From positions 1-13,784 of the forward strand of contig DCVK01000057.1 of NCBI GenBank assembly GCA_002335385.1: a DNA stretch of 13,784 bases, written 5' to 3'. The notes below the pieces were generated by a model. That model did no database searches. It was not told where the DNA came from and worked only from the letters and a program-made list of their open reading frames with translations. Of this stretch, positions 5,596 to 12,443 are shown one piece after another. A program made the position numbers and the translations under genes. This DNA comes from Candidatus Aminicenantes bacterium UBA2190 (lineage in GTDB: Bacteria; Acidobacteriota; Aminicenantia; UBA2199). Every line of letters begins with the position of its first letter. Within the stretch, counting starts at the first letter, position 1.

Positions 5596-6938
5596 CCGTC
5601 GAAGCCGAGAATCGACCTGCGGCCCGGCTTTCCGACCGCTGTCTGGAGATAGGCGATGGCGCACAAGCGGCCGCTCATCGCCGCCAGCGCCGCGGCGGTC
5701 ACGCCGACCAAATTGGTCCCGGAAACGGCCAGCAGCAGGGCCAGGACGATGACCGTCACCTCGATTGCCGTGGCCAGCGTGATCGGGCGGGTATCCTGCC
5801 TCACGACCAGGTTGGCACGCTGGAAGGCCAGCAGCACCTCCAGGGCCGGAATGAGGGCGAAAATACGGGTGGGGACGACGGCCAGCCGGGCCAGCTCCGG
5901 CGACAACCCGGAAACGCCGCGGAACCACAGATCGACGGCCGGTGAAAAGGCGATCAGCGCCAGGAATCCCGAGCTCGCCGCCCCCAGCAGCCAGGCGAAC
6001 GATTTCAGCCTCCGCCGGCTCTCGTCCCCCTTTTTCAGCAGGGCGATGGCCGCTTCCTGGAACGAGAGGCCGGCGCTGCGGAAGACGAAGGCCAGGGAGT
6101 TGACCACAGGGAGGACGGCCAGCGATTCGATGGGCAGCCGCCCCTTGCCCATGAAGAACGACATCATGGGATGTACGGCCAGGCCCAGGAGCGAGGTCAG
6201 GGCCAGGGGAAAGTAGAAGGCGGCCAGCTCGCGGTTGTTCAGCAGTTTCACGCCGGGCCCCTGCGGCACCGCCAGCAGCCTGCGCACCAGCGGCCCGGCC
6301 ATGAGCCGGCTGGCCAGCGCCTCCATGACCACGCCGGCCGACAAGGCGGCCGCGCCCACGCTGGACCCGGGCAGCGGTGAAAGCAGGCTGAGCAGCAGGG
6401 CCGTCGCCACCATGGCGGCCAGACGCACCACCGTGCCGTAGGCCACCCGGCGCGGCAGGTGGTTGCCGATGAGTATCCCCTGGTAGAAGCGGCGGAAACC
6501 GATGGCCGCCGGCCAGGGCAGGAGCAGGAGCACGGCCTGGCGGGTCAAGCGCGCCACCTCGGCGGGCATGCCGATGAGGCGCTCGCTCAGCCAGTGAAAG
6601 ACCGGCGGCGCCAGCACGAGCAGCATGGCCAGGGTGATCAGCAGGTTCAGCAGGTTGTTGAAACGTCGCAGCTGGAGGTAGGTGCGACGGTCCTTCACCA
6701 GGACGTTGGCGGCGCTGAGCATCATGATGATCGGCGACTCGAAGAACATCGCCAACGAGAAGGCCACGCCATACGCGGCGAGGTTGAACTTGGCGTCGCC
6801 GAGGCGGGCGATGACGGCCGCGATGAAAGGGCCCTCGATCCCCATCATCAGCCAGGTGGAGAAGAGCGGCAGCCAGAATGCGGCGATCTTCCTGCGGGTC
6901 AATTCGGGGGTTGGGGGATTCAAGATGCAGAATAGCAC
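5592..6938 (-). CDS. Multipass membrane protein resembling ANK (progressive ankylosis) / MATE-MOP transporters
   Basis: About 448 residues, almost entirely hydrophobic with roughly a dozen predicted helices. Several stretches recall the vertebrate ANKH transporter and the wider MOP flippase fold: an early FWLPLFSTWLMM...LAAYGVAFSLAMFFESPI segment, a mid-protein FYFPLALTSLLGLAVHPMMSFFMGKG, and AVVPTRIFALIPALEVLLAFQRANLVV near the end. Family placement is from remembered sequence patterns and is moderate. Export of a small anion or lipid-linked substrate is an inference. The frame is open to 7136, but that would run into psd and its promoter. I chose GTG at 6938 (GGGAG upstream, 4-nt spacing); TTG at 6923 is an alternative that would be leaderless from TGCTATTCT at 6929-6937. 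It lies upstream of, and probably is co-transcribed with, the GT39-like gene. Confidence 0.75.
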   Translation of the reverse strand: MLFCILNPPTPELTRRKIAAFWLPLFSTWLMMGIEGPFIAAVIARLGDAKFNLAAYGVAFSLAMFFESPIIMMLSAANVLVKDRRTYLQLRRFNNLLNLLITLAMLLVLAPPVFHWLSERLIGMPAEVARLTRQAVLLLLPWPAAIGFRRFYQGILIGNHLPRRVAYGTVVRLAAMVATALLLSLLSPLPGSSVGAAALSAGVVMEALASRLMAGPLVRRLLAVPQGPGVKLLNNRELAAFYFPLALTSLLGLAVHPMMSFFMGKGRLPIESLAVLPVVNSLAFVFRSAGLSFQEAAIALLKKGDESRRRLKSFAWLLGAASSGFLALIAFSPAVDLWFRGVSGLSPELARLAVVPTRIFALIPALEVLLAFQRANLVVRQDTRPITLATAIEVTVIVLALLLAVSGTNLVGVTAAALAAMSGRLCAIAYLQTAVGKPGRRSILGFDG

Positions 6939-7033
6939 GATTCTCCCGGCCCGGCAAGAAAAATGCGCTGTCCGCGGCAGGGCGAACGGCGGAGTCGCCC
7001 GGGAGGCATCCGCGTTCACGACCGGATCGCCGA

Positions 7034-7063
7034 TTGACACGTGCAGCCCCCGGATAGTACAAT
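7034..7063 (+). promoter_or_regulatory. psd promoter
   Basis: TTGACA (7034-7039), an 18-bp spacer and TACAAT (7058-7063), with 26 nt between the -10 box and the psd ATG. The same arrangement recurs at 2966-2994 ahead of the psd-like remnant. Confidence 0.65.
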
Positions 7064-7089
7064 TCCTTAGCTGCTGACGCGGCGAACCA

Positions 7090-7923
7090 ATGAAAAGAAT
7101 ACTGCCGTTTTTCGTGCGCCTGCTGCTGGCCGGCATCTCCTGGCCGGGGTTCAGCCGGCTCTACGGCCGGCTCATGCATCTGCGCCGGCCGCGCCGGCTG
7201 GCCCAGTGGATGATCCGGCGATTTCAAGGACATTACCGCATCGCCATGGACGACTTTCTGGGCGAGGCGGCCGATTACCGGTCGCTCGGCGAATTTTTCC
7301 TGCGCCCGATCGACCCGGATAAGCGTCCGCTCAACCCCGATGCCGGCTGCCTGCTCTCGCCCGCCGACGGCCGCCTGAGCGAGCTGGAGCTCGTGGACAG
7401 GGACCGGGCCACGCAGGTCAAGGGCTGGACCTACCCGCTCAGCCTGCTGCTGGCCGAAAGCATCGATTTCTCGCAAAAATGGCACATGGCGACGATCTAC
7501 CTGTCGCCCGGCGACTACCACCGCTTCCACTATCCCGTTTCAGGCCGCATCGGCGGCTGCTTCCACGGCGGCACGCGCCTTTTCCCGGTCAACGATTTTT
7601 CAGTGAACCGCGTCCAGCGCCTCTATATCCGCAACGAGAGGATGGTGACCCGCATCGACCTGCGGGGCGCACCGTTCTACATGGTCGCCGTCGGCGCCAC
7701 CTTCGTCGGCAACATCGGCATGAAATATCTGCCGGGCGGCCTGCCTCCCGGCGGCCGCTGGCAGGAGCTCGATATCCCGGCCGAGCAGATGTCCGAAATG
7801 GGCCATTTCGCCATGGGCTCGACGATCATCCTGGTAGTCCCCGCCGAGAGGGTGGAATCAGTCCTGGCAGAAAAAGGGCAGGGGGTCCGCGTCGGCCAGC
7901 CCCTCTTCAAGATCAAGAACTGA
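7090..7923 (+). CDS. psd: Phosphatidylserine decarboxylase proenzyme
   Basis: A 277-aa pyruvoyl enzyme that converts phosphatidylserine to phosphatidylethanolamine at the inner membrane. Family features in order: a basic, hydrophobic N-terminus (residues 1-45), YRSLGEFFLRP (~62), LSPADGRL (~88), the highly conserved YLSPGDYHRFHYPVSG block (~137-152), and the C-terminal self-cleavage site FAMGST. Cleavage falls between Gly243 and Ser244, the serine becoming the pyruvoyl group of the small alpha chain. The common LGST version is MGST here. Length is typical of the longer bacterial type. ATG 7090 has no clear Shine-Dalgarno sequence and lies ~20 nt from the predicted transcription start. It is transcribed away from the ANK/MATE-like gene; no phosphatidylserine synthase gene is adjacent in the window. 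Confidence 0.96.
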   Translation: MKRILPFFVRLLLAGISWPGFSRLYGRLMHLRRPRRLAQWMIRRFQGHYRIAMDDFLGEAADYRSLGEFFLRPIDPDKRPLNPDAGCLLSPADGRLSELELVDRDRATQVKGWTYPLSLLLAESIDFSQKWHMATIYLSPGDYHRFHYPVSGRIGGCFHGGTRLFPVNDFSVNRVQRLYIRNERMVTRIDLRGAPFYMVAVGATFVGNIGMKYLPGGLPPGGRWQELDIPAEQMSEMGHFAMGSTIILVVPAERVESVLAEKGQGVRVGQPLFKIKN

Positions 7924-7997
7924 ATTTCACAGGGCACAAGTCAAAGCCTGCGCTCGAACAAATCGCCGACCATTCATGGCAGATGACCAGGGAAGAC

Positions 7998-8156
7998 TAA
8001 AATTCCAAATCACAAGCACCAAGCACCAAACAAGCACCAAATTCCAATGACCCAATGACCCAAACAAAAAAAAGAAACTGAAAGGGTTTTCGTTTGGGAC
8101 ATTGGAATTTGGGATTTGGAATTTATTTGGAATTTGGTGCTTGAGATTTGGAGCTT
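7998..8156. repeat. Long imperfect palindrome with short direct repeats (dispersed-repeat type)
   Basis: The left arm (about 8000-8065, rich in ATTCCAAAT and CAAGCACCAA) is complementary to the right arm (about 8092-8155, rich in TTTGGAATTTGG and TTGGTGCTTG). The inner stem, 8052-8065 with 8092-8105, pairs at 13 of 14 positions around a 26-nt loop. The outer 23 nt pair at about 20 positions. Within the left arm AAGCACC occurs three times and AATGACCC twice. AT-rich composition contrasts sharply with the GC-rich genes on both sides. No transposase or coding frame is present. It sits downstream of both psd and the cupin gene, so it could act as a bidirectional transcription end or be a non-autonomous mobile repeat. 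Confidence 0.8.
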
Positions 8157-8162
8157 TTTCTC

Positions 8163-8519
8163 TTACTTGTGCCTTTTTACTTTTGCCTTTTGCCTTTCTG
8201 GTTCTTCCAACTCCACTTTATCGCCAGGAACCGGCGGCGGCATCAGCAGCAGGAGCAGCGAGTCACGTGAGGCATGGATCACGGCATGCGCCTCGCCAGG
8301 TTCGATGACGACCAGATCCCCCTGTTTCATCCCGATTTCCCTGTCATCCACCCTGAGCCGCAGGCTCCCCTGCAGCAGCAGGAAATACTCGGCCATGGTC
8401 CTGTGCAAATGGCCGTGGCCGAAAGGGGTGGCGCCCGATTTCACCCCCACCTGGATCGGCCAACCGGCCTCCCTCAGATGCCAGCCCTCTTTTCGCAGCA
8501 CGCTCGGAATGATCTTCAT
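8163..8519 (-). CDS. Small cupin-domain protein with repeat-derived C-terminal tail
   Basis: A 118-aa single cupin barrel. Metal-binding motif 1 is visible as HLHRTMAEYFLLLQG (His37, His39, Glu44, Gly51) and motif 2 as GDLVVIEPGEAH (Gly67, Pro74, His78). Such proteins bind a metal and a small ligand, often a sugar or hormone-like acid; no specific substrate can be assigned. The start at 8519 has GGGAGGA upstream (7-nt spacing from AGGA) and lies one base after the EamA stop, so the two are translationally linked. The last ~13 residues (PERQKAKVKRHK) are very basic and encoded by a monotonous AAAAGG/CAAAAG tract adjoining the palindromic repeat, so the natural end of the protein was probably replaced. 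Confidence 0.85.
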   Translation of the reverse strand: MKIIPSVLRKEGWHLREAGWPIQVGVKSGATPFGHGHLHRTMAEYFLLLQGSLRLRVDDREIGMKQGDLVVIEPGEAHAVIHASRDSLLLLLMPPPVPGDKVELEEPERQKAKVKRHK

Positions 8520-8520
8520 C

Positions 8521-9477
8521 TCACGATCCTCCCTTTGCCCGGGCATGGATCCTTTTCAACGGTCGCGCCAGGGCCAGAGCGGTGATGCCGGCGATCGCCG
8601 TCAGCATGCCGGCCAGCTTCAGGGGCGGGAGCCAATGGCCCAGCACCCCGAGGTCGAGAAGGCTGACCAGGATGGCGTTCGAGCCGGAAACGGCCGCGGC
8701 CGGTCCGGCCGGACCCAGGGTGACCGCCTTTTTGATGGCCAGCATTCCCAGGGCCAGGAGGGCCCCGGCCAGCAGCGCCAGCCACGTGAGCGCCGGCCTG
8801 GCCAACGCCGGAGATCCCGAACCGGCCAATCCGCGCCAGGCCACGGCCAGCACGCCGCAGGCGCCGACGGCCAGCCACAGGACGACGGCAACCGTCAGCG
8901 AGTCGCCTCCCCTCGCCCCGGCCAGCTTCAGCATGAAATTGGTGACACCGAACAATAGCATGGCCGCGAGCGCCAGGCCCACAGCGCCGAGATGGGCGCG
9001 ACCGCCGCCGCCCAGGCTGATCAGCACGATGCCGGCGACGACGGTCAGTATCCCCGCCCATTGCCCCGGCGCCAGCTTCTCGCGGATGATCGCCCAGGCC
9101 AGCAGGGCGACGACCAGGGAGTTAGCCGAGGTCACGGCCACGATCGGCCCCTTGGCCAGCGGGTTGGCCGCCAGGCTGGCCTTGAGCAGCAGCATGCCCA
9201 GCGCCAGGGAGACGCCGGCGGCAACGGGGAGAAACAAGGGCCGCTCCCTGGGCAGGCCGGAAAAGCCGCGGCCGGTCAAGGTGAAATACGCCACGCCGGC
9301 GATGCCGAGCAGGCCGCAGCCCAGCCAGAGGACCATGGCCGCCTTGACGCTCGTTGCCGGATCGCCACTGCTTCTTTCCGCGACATAACCGAGGATGAAG
9401 TTGGTCGCTCCGAAGAACGCCATCGAGGCCAGGGCCCAGGCCAGCCAGGCGCAACTCGGCTTAGCGCCGGGGATCAT
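8521..9477 (-). CDS. EamA/DMT-type membrane transporter
   Basis: The 318-aa protein shows the ten-helix, internally duplicated layout of drug/metabolite transporters. Each half opens with a matching motif, FFGATNFILGY (residue ~21) and LFGVTNFMLKL (~175), and each has a helix with small residues near its end (VTSANSLVVALLAWAIIREKLAPGQWAGI and VSGSNAILVSLLDLGVLG). Members export or import metabolites; the substrate is unknown. No Shine-Dalgarno sequence precedes ATG 9477, which lies 16 bp after the stop of the 65-aa membrane protein, so coupling is likely. The cupin begins one base after its stop, making a three-gene unit. Confidence 0.88.
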   Translation of the reverse strand: MIPGAKPSCAWLAWALASMAFFGATNFILGYVAERSSGDPATSVKAAMVLWLGCGLLGIAGVAYFTLTGRGFSGLPRERPLFLPVAAGVSLALGMLLLKASLAANPLAKGPIVAVTSANSLVVALLAWAIIREKLAPGQWAGILTVVAGIVLISLGGGGRAHLGAVGLALAAMLLFGVTNFMLKLAGARGGDSLTVAVVLWLAVGACGVLAVAWRGLAGSGSPALARPALTWLALLAGALLALGMLAIKKAVTLGPAGPAAAVSGSNAILVSLLDLGVLGHWLPPLKLAGMLTAIAGITALALARPLKRIHARAKGGS

Positions 9478-9493
9478 GGCGGCGGGACGCGGG

Positions 9494-9691
9494 TCAGCGG
9501 TTGGGGCCGCGCAAGACCCTGGCCGGCAGGTGGATCAACGCCCGCAGCAGCTCGAAGACCGCGCCGACGGTCAGGCCCAGGAGGCGGAACGGCAGGAGCA
9601 GCAGCCAGACAATGGGGTAGAACACCAGAGCCAAAATGGCCAGCGGCCAACTGACGACCAGCAGGATCAGCCACAGCAGGAATTTCGTCAT
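9494..9691 (-). CDS. Small two-helix membrane protein, 65 aa
   Basis: The start at 9691 has an AAGGAG with 6-nt spacing. The product has two closely spaced hydrophobic segments (roughly residues 4-25 and 27-47: FLLWLILLVVSWPLAILALVFYPIVWLLLLPFRLLGL), then an amphipathic, basic tail ending RVLRGPNR. I do not recognise a family. Position as first gene before the EamA transporter suggests co-expression, perhaps as an accessory subunit, but nothing in the sequence proves an interaction. Confidence 0.72.
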   Translation of the reverse strand: MTKFLLWLILLVVSWPLAILALVFYPIVWLLLLPFRLLGLTVGAVFELLRALIHLPARVLRGPNR

Positions 9692-9742
9692 GGACGACTC
9701 CTTGGCGCCGGGCGCATTCGTTCCCGGGCCGTTGCGAAGATT

Positions 9743-9771
9743 TTTTTACCACACTGTGCTAGAATTTACAA
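9743..9771 (-). promoter_or_regulatory. Possible promoter for the small membrane protein-EamA-cupin unit
   Basis: On the minus strand TTGTAA (9771-9766) and TAAAAA (9748-9743) are 17 bp apart. Each box matches the consensus at only 4 of 6 positions. The -35 directly abuts the -10 box of the divergent B3/B4 gene, so the two would compete. Confidence 0.3.
9757..9765 (+). promoter_or_regulatory. Extended -10 promoter for the B3/B4 gene, near-leaderless
   Basis: TGCTAGAAT (9757-9765) is an extended -10 element with no good -35 at normal spacing. Transcription would begin near 9772, about 6 nt before the ATG at 9778. Confidence 0.45.
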
Positions 9772-9777
9772 ACTGCC

Positions 9778-10422
9778 ATGGCGGAACTGTCAGCGATCCA
9801 GAACCATTTGGCCGGCAAGCTCAGCGCCGGCGTCATCGTCTACCGCAATATCTCCCCGATCCCGGGCGCGTCCCTGCCCGCGCGCATCGCCGAGCAGTTG
9901 CAGGCCATCGCCCGTTCTCACCAACCGGCGTTGCCGCCCGGTTTCGCCTTCTCCCGCCGCCTGTACAGGTCGTTCGGCATCGATCCGACCAAGCATCGCC
10001 CGTCCTCGGAGGCTCTCTGGCGACGGCTGCGTGATCGCGGCGACTTTCCCGCCGTTCACCCGCTGGTCGACCTGACCAACCTGCTGTCGCTCGCCCACCA
10101 GGTGTGTTACGGTCTCTACGACCTGGAGCGCGTGCACGGCCCGGTGGCCGTCACCCTGGGCGAGGCCGGCGACCGCTACCCGGGGATCCGCAAGGATGTT
10201 CTGGACCTTTGCGGCAAGATCGTCCTGCGCGATGACCGCGGCGCCTTCGGCAACCCCTCCGCCGATTCGCTGCGCGCCTGCGTGGACGAGGCGAGTCGCG
10301 ACGTTCTGCAGGTGCTGTTCTTCCATCCCGACGACCCGCGCCAGCCGGAGGTCCTCGCCGCGACCCGCGCCGCTTTCAAAGAGTTCTTTACGATGACCGA
10401 GAGCCGGTCATTCATCATCTGA
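9778..10422 (+). CDS. Free-standing B3/B4 tRNA-binding domain protein
   Basis: The 214-aa protein resembles the B3/B4 module of the phenylalanyl-tRNA synthetase beta subunit, found alone in many bacteria (COG3382-like). Supporting stretches are FGIDPTKHRPSSEALWRRL (~62-80), PAVHPLVDLTNLLSLAHQ (~91-108), GPVAVTLGEAGDRYPGI, and a late IVLRDDRGAFGNPSADSLRACV. Stand-alone versions are thought to edit or bind mischarged tRNA or amino acids; the exact substrate is not defined. The ATG at 9778 has no Shine-Dalgarno sequence and sits a few bases from the predicted transcription start. The bactofilin gene follows in the same direction 40 bp downstream, so the two may be co-transcribed. Confidence 0.87.
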   Translation: MAELSAIQNHLAGKLSAGVIVYRNISPIPGASLPARIAEQLQAIARSHQPALPPGFAFSRRLYRSFGIDPTKHRPSSEALWRRLRDRGDFPAVHPLVDLTNLLSLAHQVCYGLYDLERVHGPVAVTLGEAGDRYPGIRKDVLDLCGKIVLRDDRGAFGNPSADSLRACVDEASRDVLQVLFFHPDDPRQPEVLAATRAAFKEFFTMTESRSFII

Positions 10423-10462
10423 ACCGTCAATGAACAGAGAAAAAATGCCAACAGGAGCAAGC

Positions 10463-10906
10463 ATGGAGAACACAAGAATCAGCGAGAGCTTCAGCGACCC
10501 CGGGAACAAGTCCACCTTTCTGGCAACCACGCGCATCACCGGCAACGTCTCGGGACCGGGAGACCTCGAGTTGGATGGCGAACTGGCCGGCGACATTGCC
10601 GTCGGCGGCCTGCTGGTCATCGGCGAGAAGGGATCCGTGCGGGGAAAGGCGTCGGCCGGGAACATGGTCCTGGCCGGCAGGGTCCAGGGAAAGATCATGG
10701 TCCAGGAGAGGATCGAGATCCGCTCCAGCGGCCGCATGGAAGGGAACATCATCTGCCAGAAGATATCCATCGCCGAGGGCGCTTTCCTGAACGGGGAGGT
10801 CCACACCCACAAGGGCAGGCCTCTGACCCCGGATTATTTCACTGAAAAGAGAAAAGACCTGCAGGCGATGAAATCGCCCGACGAGGCGGGAGCGGCCAGG
10901 AAATAG
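10463..10906 (+). CDS. Bactofilin (polymer-forming cytoskeletal protein)
   Basis: The 147-aa product has the bactofilin core from about residue 17 to 115: short beta-helix turns repeated as ITGNVSGPGDLELDGEL, GDIAVGGLLVIGEKGSV, GKASAGNMVLAGRV, GRMEGNIICQKISIAEGA. The flanking tails are short and polar, as is usual. Bactofilins self-assemble without nucleotide into membrane-associated filaments that shape cells or position envelope enzymes. The start at 10463 is preferred because AGGAG lies 5 nt upstream. In-frame ATGs at 10430 and 10445 would add 11 or 6 residues but lack a ribosome site. No M23 peptidase partner is adjacent, unlike many bactofilin loci. Confidence 0.92.
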   Translation: MENTRISESFSDPGNKSTFLATTRITGNVSGPGDLELDGELAGDIAVGGLLVIGEKGSVRGKASAGNMVLAGRVQGKIMVQERIEIRSSGRMEGNIICQKISIAEGAFLNGEVHTHKGRPLTPDYFTEKRKDLQAMKSPDEAGAARK

Positions 10907-11045
10907 TGCCTGCCCCAGCCCGGCGCCAGCCGCGCCCGGGTCCGCCGCGGGTCGAAAAGAGAAGAACCGTGCAGCGGAGAAGAAGCAGCTGCCTGCAGGG
11001 CGGAGCGCTTTTGCATCCCGGCGCAACAGGGCTGGGCCGCTGCGC

Positions 11046-11074
11046 TTGACATTTCGGCCAAGTCGGATTAAAAT
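11046..11074 (+). promoter_or_regulatory. Promoter for the S1-domain gene
   Basis: TTGACA (11046-11051), 17-bp spacer, TAAAAT (11069-11074). The predicted leader is about 48 nt and includes an AAGGA shortly before the ATG at 11129. The preceding 140 bp after the bactofilin gene hold no gene I can support. Confidence 0.7.
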
Positions 11075-11128
11075 AAGGCGCAGAATCTTGGTCATCCCCA
11101 TAAATCTGAGATCAGACAAGGACAACCC

Positions 11129-12352
11129 ATGAAGGACAACCAGAGCACCGCGCCGTCCCCGCAAGGCGAAGAGAGCTTCGCCGACATGCTGAACGCTTCA
11201 TTCCGGCCCGCCGCCCGCGTCAAGGTGGGCGAAGTGGCCACGGGCAAGGTCATCTCCATCGGCAAGGACAGCATTTTCCTCGACCTCGGCATTCGCGCCG
11301 AGGGCATGATCGACCGCGAGGAATGCGAGCGCCGGGGCGATCTGACCGTCCAGCCGGGCGACCCGCTGCAGGTCCTGGTGACCTCCTTCCGTGACGGCAT
11401 CTTTCACTGCACGACGCGCCTGCGCCAGGCCGGCCGCGGCGACTCGCGCCCGGCGAAGGATTCGCCTTCCCTGGCCATGTTGCGCGAGGCGTACGCGGCC
11501 CGCATCCCGGTCGAAGGCAGGGTCAAGGCGGTGAACAAGGGGGGATTCGACGTCCAGGTCATGGGTCAGAAAGCCTTCTGCCCCATATCCCAGATCGAGC
11601 GCAATTATTGCCAGAAGCCGGAGGCGCACCTGGAGCAGACTTATTCCTTCCTGATCACGCAGTTCGAGGAGGACGGCCGCAACATCGTGATCGGCCGCAA
11701 GGAGCTGCTGCAGACCGAGGAGCGCGATAAGGCCCAGCGGCTGTGGGGCGAGCTGGAGCTCAACCAGGTGCGCGAGGGAACGGTCACCTCGGTGCACGAT
11801 TACGGCGCCTTCGTCGATATCGGCGGCGCCGAGGGGCTGCTCCACGTTTCGGAGATATCCTACCAGAAGGTGCAGAGCGCCAAGGATGTCATCCAGCCAG
11901 GGCAGCAGCTGCAGGTAGCCGTGATCCGGCTCGATCCCGAGGCCGGCAAGATATCCCTCAGCCTCAAGGCGCTCCTGGCCGATCCCTGGACCGCCGCCGG
12001 CGACCAGTTGGCCGTGGGCTCCGAGCTTGCGGGCAAGGTCGTGCACATGAAGCCGTTCGGCGCCTTCATCGAGCTCTTGCCCGGGGTGACGGGCCTGCTC
12101 CACGTCTCGCGCCTGGGGACCGGCCGCCGCATCCAGCATCCCAAGGAGATCCTCACCGTCGGCGACGAGGTGCGCGTGCGCATCCTGGCCGTCGACCCGA
12201 CGCGCAAAACCCTGTCGCTGACCATGGAGGAACCCGAGGAAGACCTCAGCAGCGAACTGCAGCGGTTGAACGAGAATCAAGCCCGCGAGATGCAAAGCGG
12301 CGGCGCCATGGCCGATCTGCTCGACGCCGCCCTGCCTCCGGAAAAGGAATAG
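11129..12352 (+). CDS. Ribosomal protein S1-like protein with four S1 RNA-binding domains
   Basis: The 407-aa product carries four OB-fold S1 repeats at about residues 31-98, 124-194, 213-281 and 295-366. Repeats 3 and 4 are most canonical (REGTVTSVHDYGAFVDIGGAEGLLHVSEIS; AGKVVHMKPFGAFIELLPGVTGLLHVSRLG); 1 and 2 are diverged. Four repeats are the count seen in S1 homologues outside the proteobacteria, which have six; whether it is the main ribosomal S1 or an accessory RNA-binding protein is open. A short N-terminal motif (SFADMLNASF) is echoed at the C-terminus (AMADLLDAAL), outside the S1 folds. ATG 11129 is preceded by AAGGA. It has its own promoter and converges on ppsR. Confidence 0.9.
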   Translation: MKDNQSTAPSPQGEESFADMLNASFRPAARVKVGEVATGKVISIGKDSIFLDLGIRAEGMIDREECERRGDLTVQPGDPLQVLVTSFRDGIFHCTTRLRQAGRGDSRPAKDSPSLAMLREAYAARIPVEGRVKAVNKGGFDVQVMGQKAFCPISQIERNYCQKPEAHLEQTYSFLITQFEEDGRNIVIGRKELLQTEERDKAQRLWGELELNQVREGTVTSVHDYGAFVDIGGAEGLLHVSEISYQKVQSAKDVIQPGQQLQVAVIRLDPEAGKISLSLKALLADPWTAAGDQLAVGSELAGKVVHMKPFGAFIELLPGVTGLLHVSRLGTGRRIQHPKEILTVGDEVRVRILAVDPTRKTLSLTMEEPEEDLSSELQRLNENQAREMQSGGAMADLLDAALPPEKE

Positions 12353-12420
12353 CCGCCAAAGCGGGTGGCGTCGGGACCCTCGGCAGGATCATGCAGGGCC
12401 CCGGCGGAAGCGTGGCCGAT

Positions 12421-12440
12421 GCGGCGGACATTCCCGCCGC
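12421..12440. terminator. GC-rich hairpin between convergent S1-like gene and ppsR
   Basis: GCGGCGG (12421-12427) pairs perfectly with CCGCCGC (12434-12440) around a 6-nt loop. It lies 3 bp beyond the ppsR stop and 68 bp beyond the S1-like gene. No T tract follows on either strand, so it may stabilise 3' ends or need Rho rather than be a classical intrinsic terminator. Confidence 0.4.
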
Positions 12441-12443
12441 CTG

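Noticed and set aside
4101..5945. Long plus-strand open frame (614 aa)
   Set aside because: Antisense to the glycosyltransferase; composition is Gln/Arg/Gly/His-rich with no recognisable fold. The opposite strand encodes a convincing membrane protein.
4606..7530. Very long minus-strand open frame (974 aa) across two genes and psd
   Set aside because: It reads the GT39-like and ANK/MATE-like genes out of frame and runs antisense through psd. The translation is Arg/Gly/Pro/Ala-rich with no domain, as expected for a GC-rich shadow frame.
8013..8060. Short tandem words considered as a CRISPR-like array
   Set aside because: Units are only 7-8 bp, without spacers of constant length and without cas genes; they are internal parts of the palindrome arm.
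11198..12295. Minus-strand open frame of 365 aa
   Set aside because: Antisense to the S1-domain gene, whose four repeats leave no doubt which strand codes.
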